NCBI GenBank assembly: GCA_028693445.1
Contig: JAQUVI010000001.1
Coordinates: forward strand, 310,001-374,000
From: Candidatus Absconditabacteria bacterium
GTDB lineage: Bacteria > Patescibacteriota > Gracilibacteria > Absconditabacterales > Absconditicoccaceae
DNA length: 64,000 nucleotides
Direction of reading: 5' to 3'
In this document: positions 46,542 through 58,373 of the stretch, one piece after another
Layout: each line of letters begins with the position of its first letter
How positions within the stretch are numbered: position 1 is the stretch's first letter
Position numbers and translations under genes: made by a program
Notes under the pieces: generated by a model
What the model was told of the DNA's origin: nothing
Seen by the model: the letters and a program-made list of their open reading frames with translations, nothing else
Databases searched by the model: none

Positions 46542-48650
46542 ATGGCTGAAGACAGAAAACCATTGAATATGGTGAGAAACATCGGTATCATGGCCCACAT
46601 TGATGCGGGAAAAACTACAACTACCGAAAGAGTTTTGTTTTATACAGGAAAGAAACATAAAATCTGAGAAACTCATGATTGAGAAGCAGATATGGATTGG
46701 ATGGAGCAAGAAAAAGAAAGAGGTATTACAATTACTTCTGCAACAACAGCGTGTTTTTGGAGAGATCATCATATCAATATTATTGATACTCCAGGTCATG
46801 TAGATTTTACGATTGAAGTAGAAAGATCTCTTAGAGTTCTTGACGGGGCAGTTGCCTTGCTTGATTGATCTCAATGAGTTGAACCACAAACAGAAACAGT
46901 TTGGAGACAAGCTGATAAATATAATGTACCAAGAGTTATTTATGTTAACAAGATGGATAAATTGGGGGCTGATTTTTATATGTCAGTAGACTCTATTAAA
47001 TCAAGAATTACTGATAAAGGAGTTGTTGTTCAATTACCAGTAGGTCAAGCTGATGAATTCAAAGCAGTAATAGATTTATTAAAGATGAAAATGTATACAT
47101 TTGAATGAAATATGTGAATTGAAGTAAAAGAACATGAAATACCAGCTGATATGTTAGCAAAAAGTCAGGAATATAGAGAAGCTATGATTGATAAAGTTTC
47201 TATGTTTGATGATGAATTAGCAGAAAAATTTCTTGGAGGTGAAGAAATTTCAATTGATCTTATCAAAAGAGCTATTAGAAATTGAGTTATTTCTACACAA
47301 TTATATCCAATTATGTGTGGTTCGTCTCTTGGAAATAAAGGTACTCAACTTATGCTTGATGCTGTTGTTGATTATTTTCCATCACCACTTGATAGAGGAG
47401 CAATGAAAGGTCATGATGTAAATGACGAAGAAAAAATTATAGAAAGAAATCCAGATGACAAAGAACCTGTTTCAGCTATTGCGTTCAAAATTCTTACTGA
47501 CCCATTTGTTGGTACTTTGACATATGTAAGAGTGTATTCTGGAGTTATTCATTCTGGTGATTCATTGTTGAATCCAGTTACTTGACAAAGAGAAAGAGTT
47601 TGAAGACTTTTGCTTATGCATGCAAACAAAAGAGAAGAAATTTCTGAAATTCATGCAGGACACATATGTGCTTTCTTGGGACTCAAAGATACAAGAACTG
47701 GAAATACTCTTTGTGATGAAAAAAATCCTGTTATCTTAGAAAAAATGACATTTCCAGAACCTGTTATTGACATAGCAATCGAACCAAAATCAAAAGCTGA
47801 TCAAGAAAAAATGGGATTGGCTCTTTCAAAACTATCTTACGAAGATCCATCTTTTAGATATTATACAGATAAAGAAAGTAATCAAACTATTATTGCTGGT
47901 ATGGGAGAGTTACATCTAGAAATTATTGTAGATAGATTGAAAAGAGAGCATAAAGTTGAAGTTATTACAGGAAAACCTCAAGTATCATATAGAGAAACTA
48001 TAACTCAATCAGCACAAGGAGAGTGAGTATTTAAAAAACAATCATGAGGTAGAGGTCAATTTGGACATGTACTTTTGAGGCTTGAAAGACTTGAAGAAAA
48101 AGATTATGAATTTAAAGATGAAGTAACTGGAGGTAGAATTCCAAAAGAGTTTATTCCAGCTATCGATAAAGGAGCAAAAGAAACAATTGCTCAAGGTATA
48201 TTAGCAGGATTTCCAATTATCAATGTAAGAGTTTGTCCTTATGATGGATCTTATCATGATGTGGATTCTTCTGAAATTGCTTTTAAAATTGCTACATATA
48301 AATGATTTAAAGATGCATTTATGAAAGCTGGTCCAGTTATTCTTGAACCAATAATGAATGTAGAAGTTGTTACTCCTGAAGAATATGTAGGTACTGTGAT
48401 GTGAGATCTTAGTTCTAGAAGAGGTATGATTCAATGACAAGATAAAAGATGAAATGGAGCAGTAGTAAGAGCAAAAGTTCCATTATCAGAAATGTTTTGA
48501 TATACAACAGATTTGAGATCAAACACACAATGAAGAGCTCAATCTAGTATGGAATTTTCAAATTACGAAAAAGTTCCAGAATGAGTTGCAAAGAAAATTA
48601 TGGAAGAAAGAGCTGGAGCTTGAAAAATCAAAAAAATGGATGAAGAATAA
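46542..48650 (+). CDS. fusA: Translation elongation factor G
   Basis: 702 residues, full length. G1 [17 protein letters not shown] (residues 16-32), G2 [12 protein letters not shown]3 [10 protein letters not shown]4 VNKMDK and domain IV/V landmarks ([22 protein letters not shown]). It drives ribosomal translocation. About thirty TGA codons, for example in the conserved GETHDGEADMDWM. The gene stands apart from rpsL/rpsG, unlike the usual str operon. Strong terminator after it. Confidence 0.98.
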
Positions 48651-48671
48651 TATATTTTCAAAAAAAAGATT

Positions 48672-48698
48672 CCCTGCATGTATTTGCAGGGTTTTTTT
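48672..48698 (+). terminator. Intrinsic terminator after fusA
   Basis: CCCTGCA/TGCAGGG stem followed by T7. Confidence 0.92.
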
Positions 48699-48750
48699 AT
48701 AATAAAAAATGATTTTGTCAATCTAAATAAAATAATTCTGATTCTTTTTT

Positions 48751-48779
48751 TTGTTTTTTTTTTGTTTTGAGAATATAAT
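48751..48779 (+). promoter_or_regulatory. Promoter of the exported Gly-rich protein gene
   Basis: TTGTTT (48751-48756) and exact TATAAT (48774-48779), 17-base spacer. Confidence 0.55.
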
Positions 48780-48811
48780 TGTAGTGAAGGATTTACTTCA
48801 AATAATTACAT

Positions 48812-50557
48812 ATGAAACAGATAACCAAACATCATTTTAAACAACATATTCTGTATAATCATATATTGCACCTAATGTTGGGGCTTATTTTTGGTTTTTG
48901 ACTTATAGTTTATGTGTTTCAATGAAGTGCTCAAGAATCAAATCCATTTTTTCCTTTTAATACATTTATAGCAACTCATAATAATACAACAAATGTTTCA
49001 TTTAAATATTGATGAAATAATTTGTCAGGAATTTTGGCTTGGTCATGACGATTGACACTATCAACACCTGAAACTATTTATATAACTTGATCAAATACTA
49101 GTATTTCTTGTTCAAAACAGTTGGAATGATTGTATTATAATCCGATTAGATGAGCAACATTATGGCCAATGGATCAATATACATTGAATAAATTAAGAGA
49201 GATTGACGGTTCTTACAATAATGTTTGAGTTGAATGATGATTTTATACAGATTGTATTTGAACAAATATACAAAATAATTTTGTTATTTGACAGATAACT
49301 CATTCCAAATTATGATTGAAATATATATTATTTGCAGGATTGCTTTATGGTGAATCAAATAATTCACTTAGTCCAACGCAAAATCTTAATGCAGGAACTT
49401 TGGTATTTCAAAATAATGTATTTCAATGAAGAATTTTTGATGTGTATTGAGGTTGAATATGAGATCTTTCAAATCAAACAACACCATGATCTATTACTAT
49501 ATGATGATTTACTGGTGCAGTATTCTTCCCAGGAATTAGTAGTGTAACTAATGCTGAACCAAAGCAACTTTATTCTTCAAATATATTTAGTGTAGCATGA
49601 TTAACTGGCCCTACATTGATTTCTATATCAAGTTGAGCTTTGTTATATGTAAATGGTTCTGGTGTGTGAACAACATGAATGATAAATAATAATGATCCAC
49701 TTAAAATAGAAATGTTTGCTAGTGAAGAATATGATACAACATTTAGTTCTTCAATTGCTGTAGGTTCATTGACATGAGTATTTACTATTACAACAAAACC
49801 AAAACAGCCAGATAGATGTATGTTAACAAAAGAAGAAAAAGAAAGTATTCAAATAGTTTTTTCTGGGTTGCTTGAACAATATTGAACAACTGCAAAGCTT
49901 ACAACACTTATGAATACTATGAAAAGTATGATAAATGATATGCAAGACTTTAATTATGATTGTAATCTTGAATATTTACAAAGCTTGGTAGAGGACTATT
50001 TAGAGGAAATTTGATTATGAAGTGAAAATACTCATATTGCGCCAAACTGTAAGAAATATACAATAATCTATAGTGATGATAAAAAATGATATACATCATC
50101 AAATCTCAAAGTTAGGCAATATTTTGCTACTCGTCAAAGTTTAATTAGATTTATAGATAGTAAAAATCCATGAGATTGTAATATAGCAATATATTGAGAG
50201 GATGAAGAAGATTATCAGGAATTGGATGATAATATGTATGTAGCGCCAAATGGAAAAGTATATGAAATAAGTGAAACAGCTTGAATTTATTCTTCTCCAA
50301 CCATGACTAGTAAAAAAGAATTTACTACAAAAGATGCTTTATTATATTATATAGACAAAAATAATCCAAGAATTGAAGTTTGGGATCATAAAGTAGATAC
50401 TACTCGAACTCCAATAGTTTATGCAGCAAGTAATAGTAAAGAATACAAAATATATAAAACTGACAAAGGTTTTATGTCTTATAGACTGATAAAAGTACAA
50501 TATTTTTCAAGTCAAGAAGAAATTATTTCTTATATAGAAAAGTATAACAAAAGATAA
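48812..50557 (+). CDS. Large exported Gly/Ser/Asn-rich protein, unknown function
   Basis: 581 residues. A hydrophobic segment at about residues 19-38 (HLMLGLIFGFGLIVYVF) acts as signal or anchor. Residues 45-330 are rich in Gly, Asn, Ser and Thr with beta-strand-like alternation (GRIFDVYGGGIGDLSNQTTP, SGALLYVNGSGVGTTG), suggesting a beta-rich surface domain. Residues 345-410 are helical, and the tail has repeated YKIYKTDKGFM-like units. More than 35 glycines are TGA. It resembles a fibre- or adhesin-like surface protein; no family recognised. Confidence 0.75.
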
Positions 50558-50564
50558 TATATTA

Positions 50565-51638
50565 TTATTTTGACATGGTTTCTTGCAATAGTCTTGTTTG
50601 ATTTTCCAAAACCATTTTTTCCATTATATCATCAAGATCGCCTGTTAAAACTACAGGTATATTAGACCAAGATTCATGAATACGATGATCTGTTATTCTA
50701 TCTTGAGGAAAATTATATGTTCTGATTTTTTCAGATCTATCTCATGTTCAAATTTGGTTACCTCTTAGTGACTTTTCTTTTTCCATTTTTTTGTCAAATT
50801 CTATTTGGTATAATCTAGATTTTAATACTTCAAAAGCTCTTTCTTTGTTTTGAAGTTGTGATTTACTTTCCCCAATATTTACAATTAATCAACTGGGTTT
50901 GTGATGAATTCTAACTCAAGTCTGGTTTTTGTTTGCATTTTGACCTCATGCAGAAGATGCTGCATAAGTTTCCATTTGTATATCTTTTGGATCTATAACT
51001 ATATCTACATCTTCTGCTTCAGGCATAATAGCAACTGTCACAGTAGATGTGTGAACTCTTCATTGACTTTCTGTCTCTGGAATTCTCTGTACTCTATGTA
51101 CTCAGCTTTCAAATTTCATAAGGTAATAAACACGATCTCCAGAAATTTTAACGGTTACATCTTTAATTCATCAAATATCAGAAAGTTGTTCGTCAATAAT
51201 TTCGGTTTTCCATCCTTTTCTAGTTGCATATCCGAGATACATTTTCAAAAGTTCTGTAGCGAAAAGTCCAGCTTCATCTCCTCATGCAGCAGGTCTAATT
51301 TCTAGATAAACATCTTTGTCATCATTTGGGTCTTTCGGTAATAGTGCTATTTTGATTTTTTTTTCAAGATCTTCTATTTGTTCTTTTGCTTGCCCAAATT
51401 CTTCTTGAGCCATATCAACCATTTCTTCGTCAGATTCATTTTCAATAATTTCTTTTGCTTCAGATATTTGAGTCTTAGCTTTTCTATAAGCTACAGCTAA
51501 ATCATAAACTTCTTTGAGGCTTGAAAGTTCCTTATTTATTGAAATATATTTTTTCATATCATTCATAATAGTGGGATCCATAGATTGTTCTTGTAATTGT
51601 AGATATTTTTTTTCTATGGTTTGTAATTTTTCTAGCAT
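50565..51638 (-). CDS. prfA: Peptide chain release factor 1
   Basis: 357 residues. GGQ catalytic motif in [14 protein letters not shown] (GGQ at 231-233) and the RF1-type anticodon region [19 protein letters not shown], where the tripeptide is PET (residues 187-189) instead of the common PAT/PVT; RF2 would have SPF. RF1 reads UAA and UAG, the only stops used here. RF2 is not in the window and would be harmful in a UGA=Gly organism. The gene itself uses TGA for the first glycine of GGQ. Confidence 0.95.
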
Positions 51639-51972
51639 TTTTTAAAATTAGAGATTTAAAGTTAGTATTTAGATAGATTAGCTTTTAGTATTTAGAATTT
51701 AGTTCTTGATAACTTTATGAGCATTATATCTTTATGAACTACTAGATGAATCGAGCAATAAAGAAGACAAACAAAAGAAATGAATCATTACCAGACCAAC
51801 ATAATCCGTAGCCAAAAAGCAGCGATATAATTCTAACTAGACTTTAAATCTAAACAATAATACTGCCTTAATGAGAAATGAATTTTGTTGTCTTTTATTG
51901 CGAGAGAACTAGTTGATTTGAATAAATAATTTAGCTATCAGGTTTTGGTTTTTAGTACTTATTTTAACGAAG
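51639..51972. other. Gene-free spacer
   Basis: 334 bases between the site-2 protease and prfA genes. The prfA side has a degenerate TTTAGAT/TTTAGTA heptamer-like stretch (about 51650-51705). No ORF, tRNA or clear hairpin terminator was found. Confidence 0.6.
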
Positions 51973-52623
51973 CTAATAAAAGACTTGCCCTAATATCATA
52001 AATAGTACGTTGAAAATTGCAGAGCTAATATTTGTAAGAAAACTACCAACAATACCACTTCCTGGTCAAAGAATCAGAATTAAAAAGAAAATTCAAATAT
52101 ATAATGTGTATTTTTCTATAAATTCTCAAAATTTCCATGAAATCATTTTTACCAATCTAAACCCATCAAGTGGGGGAATAGGAAGAAGATTGAAAATAGC
52201 AAGAGCGATATTGATAAAAGAAAAAGTAATCCAGAATGAAAAGTAGATATCTGTAGGATTGAGAATTGCTTGAAGTCAGAGTCAGCTTATTTTTGATGAA
52301 ATAATAAGCAAAAGAATCCCAAAAAAAGCTAATACAAGGTTTGTAGCTGGTCCAGCAAGTGCAACCATGAGTTCTCACAAATGAGGTTTTTTATAATACA
52401 TAGGATTTATTTGTACTGGTTTTCCCCATCCAAAATGAATTATAAAAATCATTAGAAATCAGATTGGATCTATGTGTTTCAAAGGATTTGGAGTAAGTCT
52501 TCATTGAAGTTTTGGCGTTGGATCTCCAAGTCTATACGAAACATAAGCATGCGCGTATTCATGCAAGCCAATAGATATAGCAAGAATAATTGCTATTTGA
52601 ATTATTTGAATAATATCTAGCAT
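51973..52623 (-). CDS. Site-2-protease-family (M50) membrane metalloprotease
   Basis: 216 residues, all membrane. HEYAHAYVSYRLGDPTPK carries the HExxH zinc motif (His 22, Glu 23, His 26); the third ligand is in NLLPIPPLDG near the C-terminus. Similar to the YwhC/Rip3-type short M50 peptidases lacking a PDZ domain. It cleaves membrane-embedded substrates. TGA glycines include LQGRLTPNP. Confidence 0.92.
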
Positions 52624-52646
52624 ATTTTAATTTAAGAAACAAAATT

Positions 52647-54701
52647 TTATTCAATAACAACTTCTTCTAATGATGAATCTTCATTATTGTCAGTTTCTGT
52701 TTGTATTATAGAATTACTCAAACCAAGAGAGTTTTTTATGAATATAGAAAAATTATTGTAATTCCAAACTCTTTTGTTGTCTATATGAACTGTATTTACT
52801 AATCTAATATTTTTGTAAATAAGATCTCTTCGGTTGTAATCGTAAAGTTCCAATGATTCATTGCCTGTTCAAAAAAGTTTTTCAGCAACATTTATTTTAA
52901 CTTGCATAGGTACAAAGGCTTTTCAAACAATTACAAATGGCATATCTTTAGAATAAATATCGTTTATTTCTTTTAGTATTCTATCAGATGGTTTTGTATT
53001 ATATTGTTGTAATAAAGAGATTAGTTTTGGATTTTGGTATTGAGAAGGGTTTTTCATTGCACTATCAGTTGCAAAGAGCTTTGTGATATCCTTCTTGAGA
53101 CCCATATCTATAGTATTTATCATAATATCATAATCACCCAAAAGTAATCTACCTTCCAATTCTTCCAAAGAACTTATACTTTCAAATACAAAATAATCAC
53201 CAATACCAAAAGAAAGAAAAATAGATTGTAGATTTAGTACTATAGCGTTATACAAAGGAGCATCATAATAAATAATCGAAATAGGTTGAACAGTACCAGT
53301 AAAAGTAGTCTTTGGTTCTATAACATTATATATATCTATAGTAGCAAGAGTTATTTTTTTGTTACTTTTCCATCAAACTATTGTATATTTATTTAATCAT
53401 GTTCAAAAGTTTTTTACATTAGTTCAAATATAAAATCCAGCTTTTTTGTCTTTAGCAGAATAGGAACTTGCTGAAATCAATTTTTGGTTGTATTCCATAG
53501 CAATTCTATCGTACGCTACATCAAGAAATACTGTTAATCCTGTTTTATTTATTTCATTTTCTGTATAAAATACAAACTTTTTATTTTCTCATTTGATACT
53601 TATTTCTTTTGCCAATGGCTGTATTCAGCTGTCTATCAAATCTTTTTTTACTACAGCATCTTGATCATAACTAATATTTAGATAGTCTTCTATATTCAAT
53701 CATGTTGAAAGAAATGTATCAAATAATCAATCGGCATTTTTTATTAAATAATTTGTATATCATGTGCTATAGAAATTGCGTTTTATTAGTCATCAAAGAG
53801 CTCTTCTAGTTCTTACGCGCAATTTATCAGAACTTGTATTGAAAAATATAGTTATTATTCTGTTTGTTAAAATATTGTGTTGTTCGTAACCAGGGAATGT
53901 TTCTTCTCATAAGTATACATCAACGATAGAACTTTTTTTTTCTTCAATAGCTAATTTAAAATCATCGAAAGAAACATGATTTTTGATCTGATAAAAGTTG
54001 AGATTAGTATCTGCACAATTTACTAAATTAAAAATCAGGCTAAATTTATCAGAAGTTTGTTTAACAATGTTTGCACAATTTGTATATACTGGTTGAACAG
54101 AAAAAATATCTCTATAACCTTGAAAATCAAAATCTTTTAGAATATGATTTGGTAGTATATATTGAGTAAAGAAAAGTTTATTATCCACAGATGAAGTTGG
54201 AAAAACTATTTTAAAGGAAGAATCAGATTCTTTTTCCAAAGTGACATCTTTATAAGCAGAAAGAGATTTGATTGATCGTTTATTTTTTATTATAATATCT
54301 TGATAAGTGAATATAATATCATCTGCAGAAAGAGGTGTCCCATCAGACCATATAGTACCAGGTTTCAAATCGATTGTATATATTTTATTATCTTTGGTAT
54401 TTACATTACAAAGATCTTCTTTGAATTCCATTCCTTCAGAAGTAATAGAGTATTTTAAACATCAATTAAACAATAGTCCTTGATAAAAGAAACTTTGTAG
54501 ATCACTACGAAGATAGGGTAAATAAGATGTATTATCAAAAATTCATTCAACAAAAGTTCATCATTTAGAATTTATATTGCTAGAAGAAAACCATACATAT
54601 TTATAAAGAATAAATATGCTACTAATAACCCATAATATCAAACTTATAAAAAACACATATCTTAGAATTCTTTTGATATGATGTTTATCGAGATTAAACA
54701 T
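52647..54701 (-). CDS. Membrane-anchored peptide-type substrate-binding protein (SBP family 5-like)
   Basis: 684 residues. N-terminal TM anchor at about residues 11-33 instead of a lipobox. IDLKPGTIWSDGTPLSADDIIFTYQDI is the SBP_bac_5/OppA signature (LRxGxxWSDGxPxTAxD). The C-terminal half has QNPKLISLLQQYNTKPSDRILKEINDIY and DMPFVIV, consistent with the closing lobe of OppA. No permease or ATPase genes adjoin it, and secG follows, so the use of this protein as a transporter component is uncertain. Confidence 0.8.
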
Positions 54702-54705
54702 AAAA

Positions 54706-54930
54706 TTATTCACTATAAGGTAAAAGTAAGGACGCTACCAAAAAAATTATTCCAGCAACAGTTGCTATTTTTTTTACTTTCCCTTCGAGAGATTTCTTAC
54801 TACCATATTCGTTTCCACCAGACATTCATCATATACCCATTCAGATTCAACCTTTTGGAGACATCAAAAGAGCTGATCATATAAAAGCAATTCCTGAAAG
54901 AACCATAATGATAATTAATAATGTACGCAT
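54706..54930 (-). CDS. secG: Protein translocase subunit SecG
   Basis: 74 residues with two TM helices (LLIIIMVLSGIAFIGSALLM and VAGIIFLVASLLLPY) around a Gly-rich loop (GGIGMGIGGMSGGNEYGSKK), typical of SecG. Part of the SecYEG channel. Seven or more loop glycines are TGA, so it is invisible under the standard code. Five bases separate it from the SBP gene. Confidence 0.88.
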
Positions 54931-55009
54931 TCAATAAAATATTCAAAAAATAAAACAATACGCTGAAACTTTTTTCAAGTTTAATATCGCTTTTTTATTA
55001 TTTATAACA

Positions 55010-55042
55010 AAAAAACGCATGCATTATAACATACGTTTTTCC
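55010..55042. terminator. Weak hairpin with T tail
   Basis: AAAAACGCATG/CATACGTTTTT stem with one mismatch in the spacer between the T4SS-like operon and secG. Confidence 0.4.
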
Positions 55043-55064
55043 AATACAAAATCAAATGAAAATA

Positions 55065-57341
55065 TTAGTTGATAATCAAGAAGTTGGTAATTATATATCA
55101 AGTTCCAATAATAAGTATTCAGATGAAAATATATAACAAACTATTTTTAATTTTCTTCATAGCATCTGGACTATCTGGTTTTAGTAATAATTGAAATGCC
55201 TGAACTAATATCATAATCAAAACTACTAATGCAGCCAATCACATTGCCCAATTTATGATCTCATATAATATTGGTAAATTTTTATTTGCAAAGATACCAG
55301 AACCAATTTCTCATAGATTACTAACAGATTTAACAACATCTGCTTGTTTACCATAAATAAATTCAACAACTTGTTTTGCTCATATAATAACAAGCATACC
55401 AAGTACATTTCGAGCAATAATAGTACCAGCTTTCTTTTTTGCATCTTCATCACTACCAAAAACAAATGTTAGCGCACGAGAAGCCAAAATAATAAATAAT
55501 ACTCCAAGAGCTAGATACATAGCCAATTTAATAAATGGGAATGCTATTTTTTCATATAACTTTTGAGCAATTTCATATCATTGTATAGATCAATAGCCCA
55601 ATATTCATTCTTGGAAAATATTGCTATATAATGTTGTAGAAATAAAATTAGCACTCATTATCAATATAATACCAATTACTCAATATATAATATAATTTGT
55701 TCATTCACCAATAGATTTTTCATCATTAGAGAAAAATATCTTATAAAATCCCAATAGTGCAATTAAAATTCAAAGTGTTATGATAAGTGGGACCAAAACA
55801 TTCATAATTTTTTTTATCAAGAAATCTTTTACAGCATCAGCTCAAGGTGTAGTACTAACATCACTAAGTATTTCTGGTGCATCTAGATTGCCTTTTATGC
55901 TATCAATAGATCTGTTCATAGCTATATCAAATCTTTCTGCTTTTATAATAGATACAGTACTTGATCGTATATTATTTTCTGTATCTCATTCACTTGGTCG
56001 TTCTCTTAATTCACAAGATATTTCTTTATCGCCCAAAGATTGAGTAAAAATATCGTTGAGAACAATTGGTTGATTTAAAACAGTTCATGGATTCAATGTA
56101 AATTGAACTATTTTTTTTGATTCGTATATTTTTAATTTTTCTCAACCATCCATTTCCCAATAACAAGTCAATAATCACGGTGCAACATTTTTTCAGTCTA
56201 CTAATGCCATTCATCGGTTTTTGATTATAGCTTGCAAAGTAGGACTTGAATATTGTGCAAATCAGTTTAATCATCATAAAAATTTAATATCAAGTCTAAG
56301 GTCTACTCATTCTACCAATCCTCAAGTAACCTGACATCATAAATATTTAAACATATTCCAATTTCATAAAATAGCTCAATTGTTGCAAGATAGTTTTGTT
56401 GAAACTTGTTCACAAGTTTTTGGATAAAATACTAATTCTGAAGAATAAGTTGTAATACTTCCAGAGTGAGGTACACTTTCTCATCAGATATTACAATCAG
56501 CTGGTAATCAATCTAAACAAGTATCGTATGGGTATTGATTAAAATCTCCAATAAATGTTCCATTTATACAAGAAAACATAGAAGCAATATCTACGCATTT
56601 TTTTGGATATAAACTAGTTAAGTTAGAATAGAAAATTCCAGACCATAAATGAGGATAATTTACATTATTTACAGTACAATCTTTGAATCCAAGATCTTCA
56701 CATCCACTATAGATACTATTTGGATTTCATCATTGTCGTTCTCCATTAGTACAATTCAAAGTAACTTGTAATTCAGAACAAGTTTGAGTATTTGTAGACG
56801 TTGTAGATGTATATCAAATCAAAGAAGTACCATTTGGAACAAAGGTTTCTTGCCATGGATGAAGACATTCATTATCTCTTCTTTCTGTACATGATTCATA
56901 AGGGTAGTCATCTATATTATAATTATTTGAACTAACAAAATCTCAGTCAAGACATTGAAAAGTAGCTTGTTCTTGTGCACAAGTTTGTGTATATGTAGAT
57001 ATAGAAATTGTATAAAAACCAGTATATTCTAGATGATTTATTGTTTTACCAGAAGGAGTTTTACAATTTTCCCAAACTTTTGGAGTACAAATAGGTCGTT
57101 CATATATATTACTACCTCATTCTAAATATCAATTATTACAAGTCAAAATTCAAAACGAGTCATCACAAGTTTGGTCATAAGTTTCTTCGGGTATAGTCCA
57201 TCAAGTGATATTTTCACCATCTTGTATGGTTCATCACCAAGGAAGATCGCAAGAGTTTCATTGCGCATATGTTTGTTGAAAAATAGCTCATCATGTGAGT
57301 ACAACAAGTCCAAATAAAATAGTGTAAATAAAGCGTTTCAT
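55065..57341 (-). CDS. Large Cys-rich/polytopic protein of the T4SS-like operon
   Basis: 758 residues. Signal peptide (KRFIYTILFGLVVLTHGAIF...A), then about 420 residues with roughly 30 cysteines in CxDGxF/CNNGxxxG-like repeats (LTCNNGYLEGG, LNCTNGERQGG, LSCNNGAILGN), then a TM-rich C-terminal part of about 230 residues: six hydrophobic segments such as VLVPLIITLGILIALLGFYKIFF and ALVVLIMILVQAFQLLL. The polytopic end recalls VirB6/TrbL components. It starts 3 bases after the upstream gene. Probably the surface and channel part of the secretion machine. Confidence 0.75.
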
Positions 57342-57343
57342 TT

Positions 57344-58345
57344 TTATTTTTTTGAAGTAAAAGGTTTGATAATAGTATTTAAAAGCATTACAATTTCTCT
57401 CATCAGTGGTATTGCAGGACTACGTCACCACACGAATATCATGATTCAATATCTTATCAATATAAGAATAATTGATATAACTGCTAATCATGAAATATTT
57501 CAGAGATCTACCTGTAACAATATTAGTACTATACCAACCAATAATAATCAGTATTGTCGTTGAATTGAACCAAATTTTTTGATATCATAGAGATATTGAT
57601 ATTCTTTTTTTGTATTTTCTACCAACAATTTCCAATAGGGTAGGTTGTAGTTGCCATGCAATACAAATACAATACTTCACCATATATATCACCATATTTC
57701 TTCTGGATTTTTATAAAACAAAGAAGATATAAATTCTGATATTTTTTTGGATACAATATTGATATTTCCAAGCAAACTTACTATTCTTACAACTATTGCT
57801 ACAAATACAAAAATTGAAATAATTTGAATTGGAATAAAACAAGAAATTCCAAACAATATCCACATTACAAAAGACTCTTTTATCAATAAGTCTGGTTTTT
57901 CAAAATCATGTTTATTATACCAAAGATATATAGAATAACCTGGTAAATATCACAATATAGTATGTATTTTATTGGTATTATTGAATTCTTCGAGAGTATT
58001 TTTATTTGAATAAACTGAATTTATAATTTTAGTTTCTGTGATTGCTCATATACATCATATTGTCAGAACAATAATTAATAGTCCAATTATAATCTGATAT
58101 ATTGTTTCTATAATAGGAATAAAATAGAAATAAGAAGCAAGCCCAGTAACTAATGCCAACAATAATAATACAATATTTATCCATCATAAAGAGATATATG
58201 ACTGTACAAAATCGTTATCTTTATTATCAAGTTCAAAATTACTTGTTTTAATTAAATATTTTACAAATGGAGAAAAAAACATCAAAGAAGCCAGACTTAA
58301 TTGAATTTTTAAAGATTGATTATTTGCTTTTTCTTCAATATTCAT
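57344..58345 (-). CDS. Polytopic membrane protein of the T4SS-like operon
   Basis: 333 residues with about eight hydrophobic segments (for example IVLLLLALVTGLASYFYFI, FGISCFIPIQIISIFVFVAIV) and a central soluble loop with KKEYQYLYDIKKFGS. Between virB4 and the Cys-rich gene with spacings of 28 and 2 bases, so a shared operon. No family recognised; a PrgI-like role would fit the position but is not supported by motif. Confidence 0.65.
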
Positions 58346-58373
58346 AGTTTATATATCCTAATTGCTAAAAATA

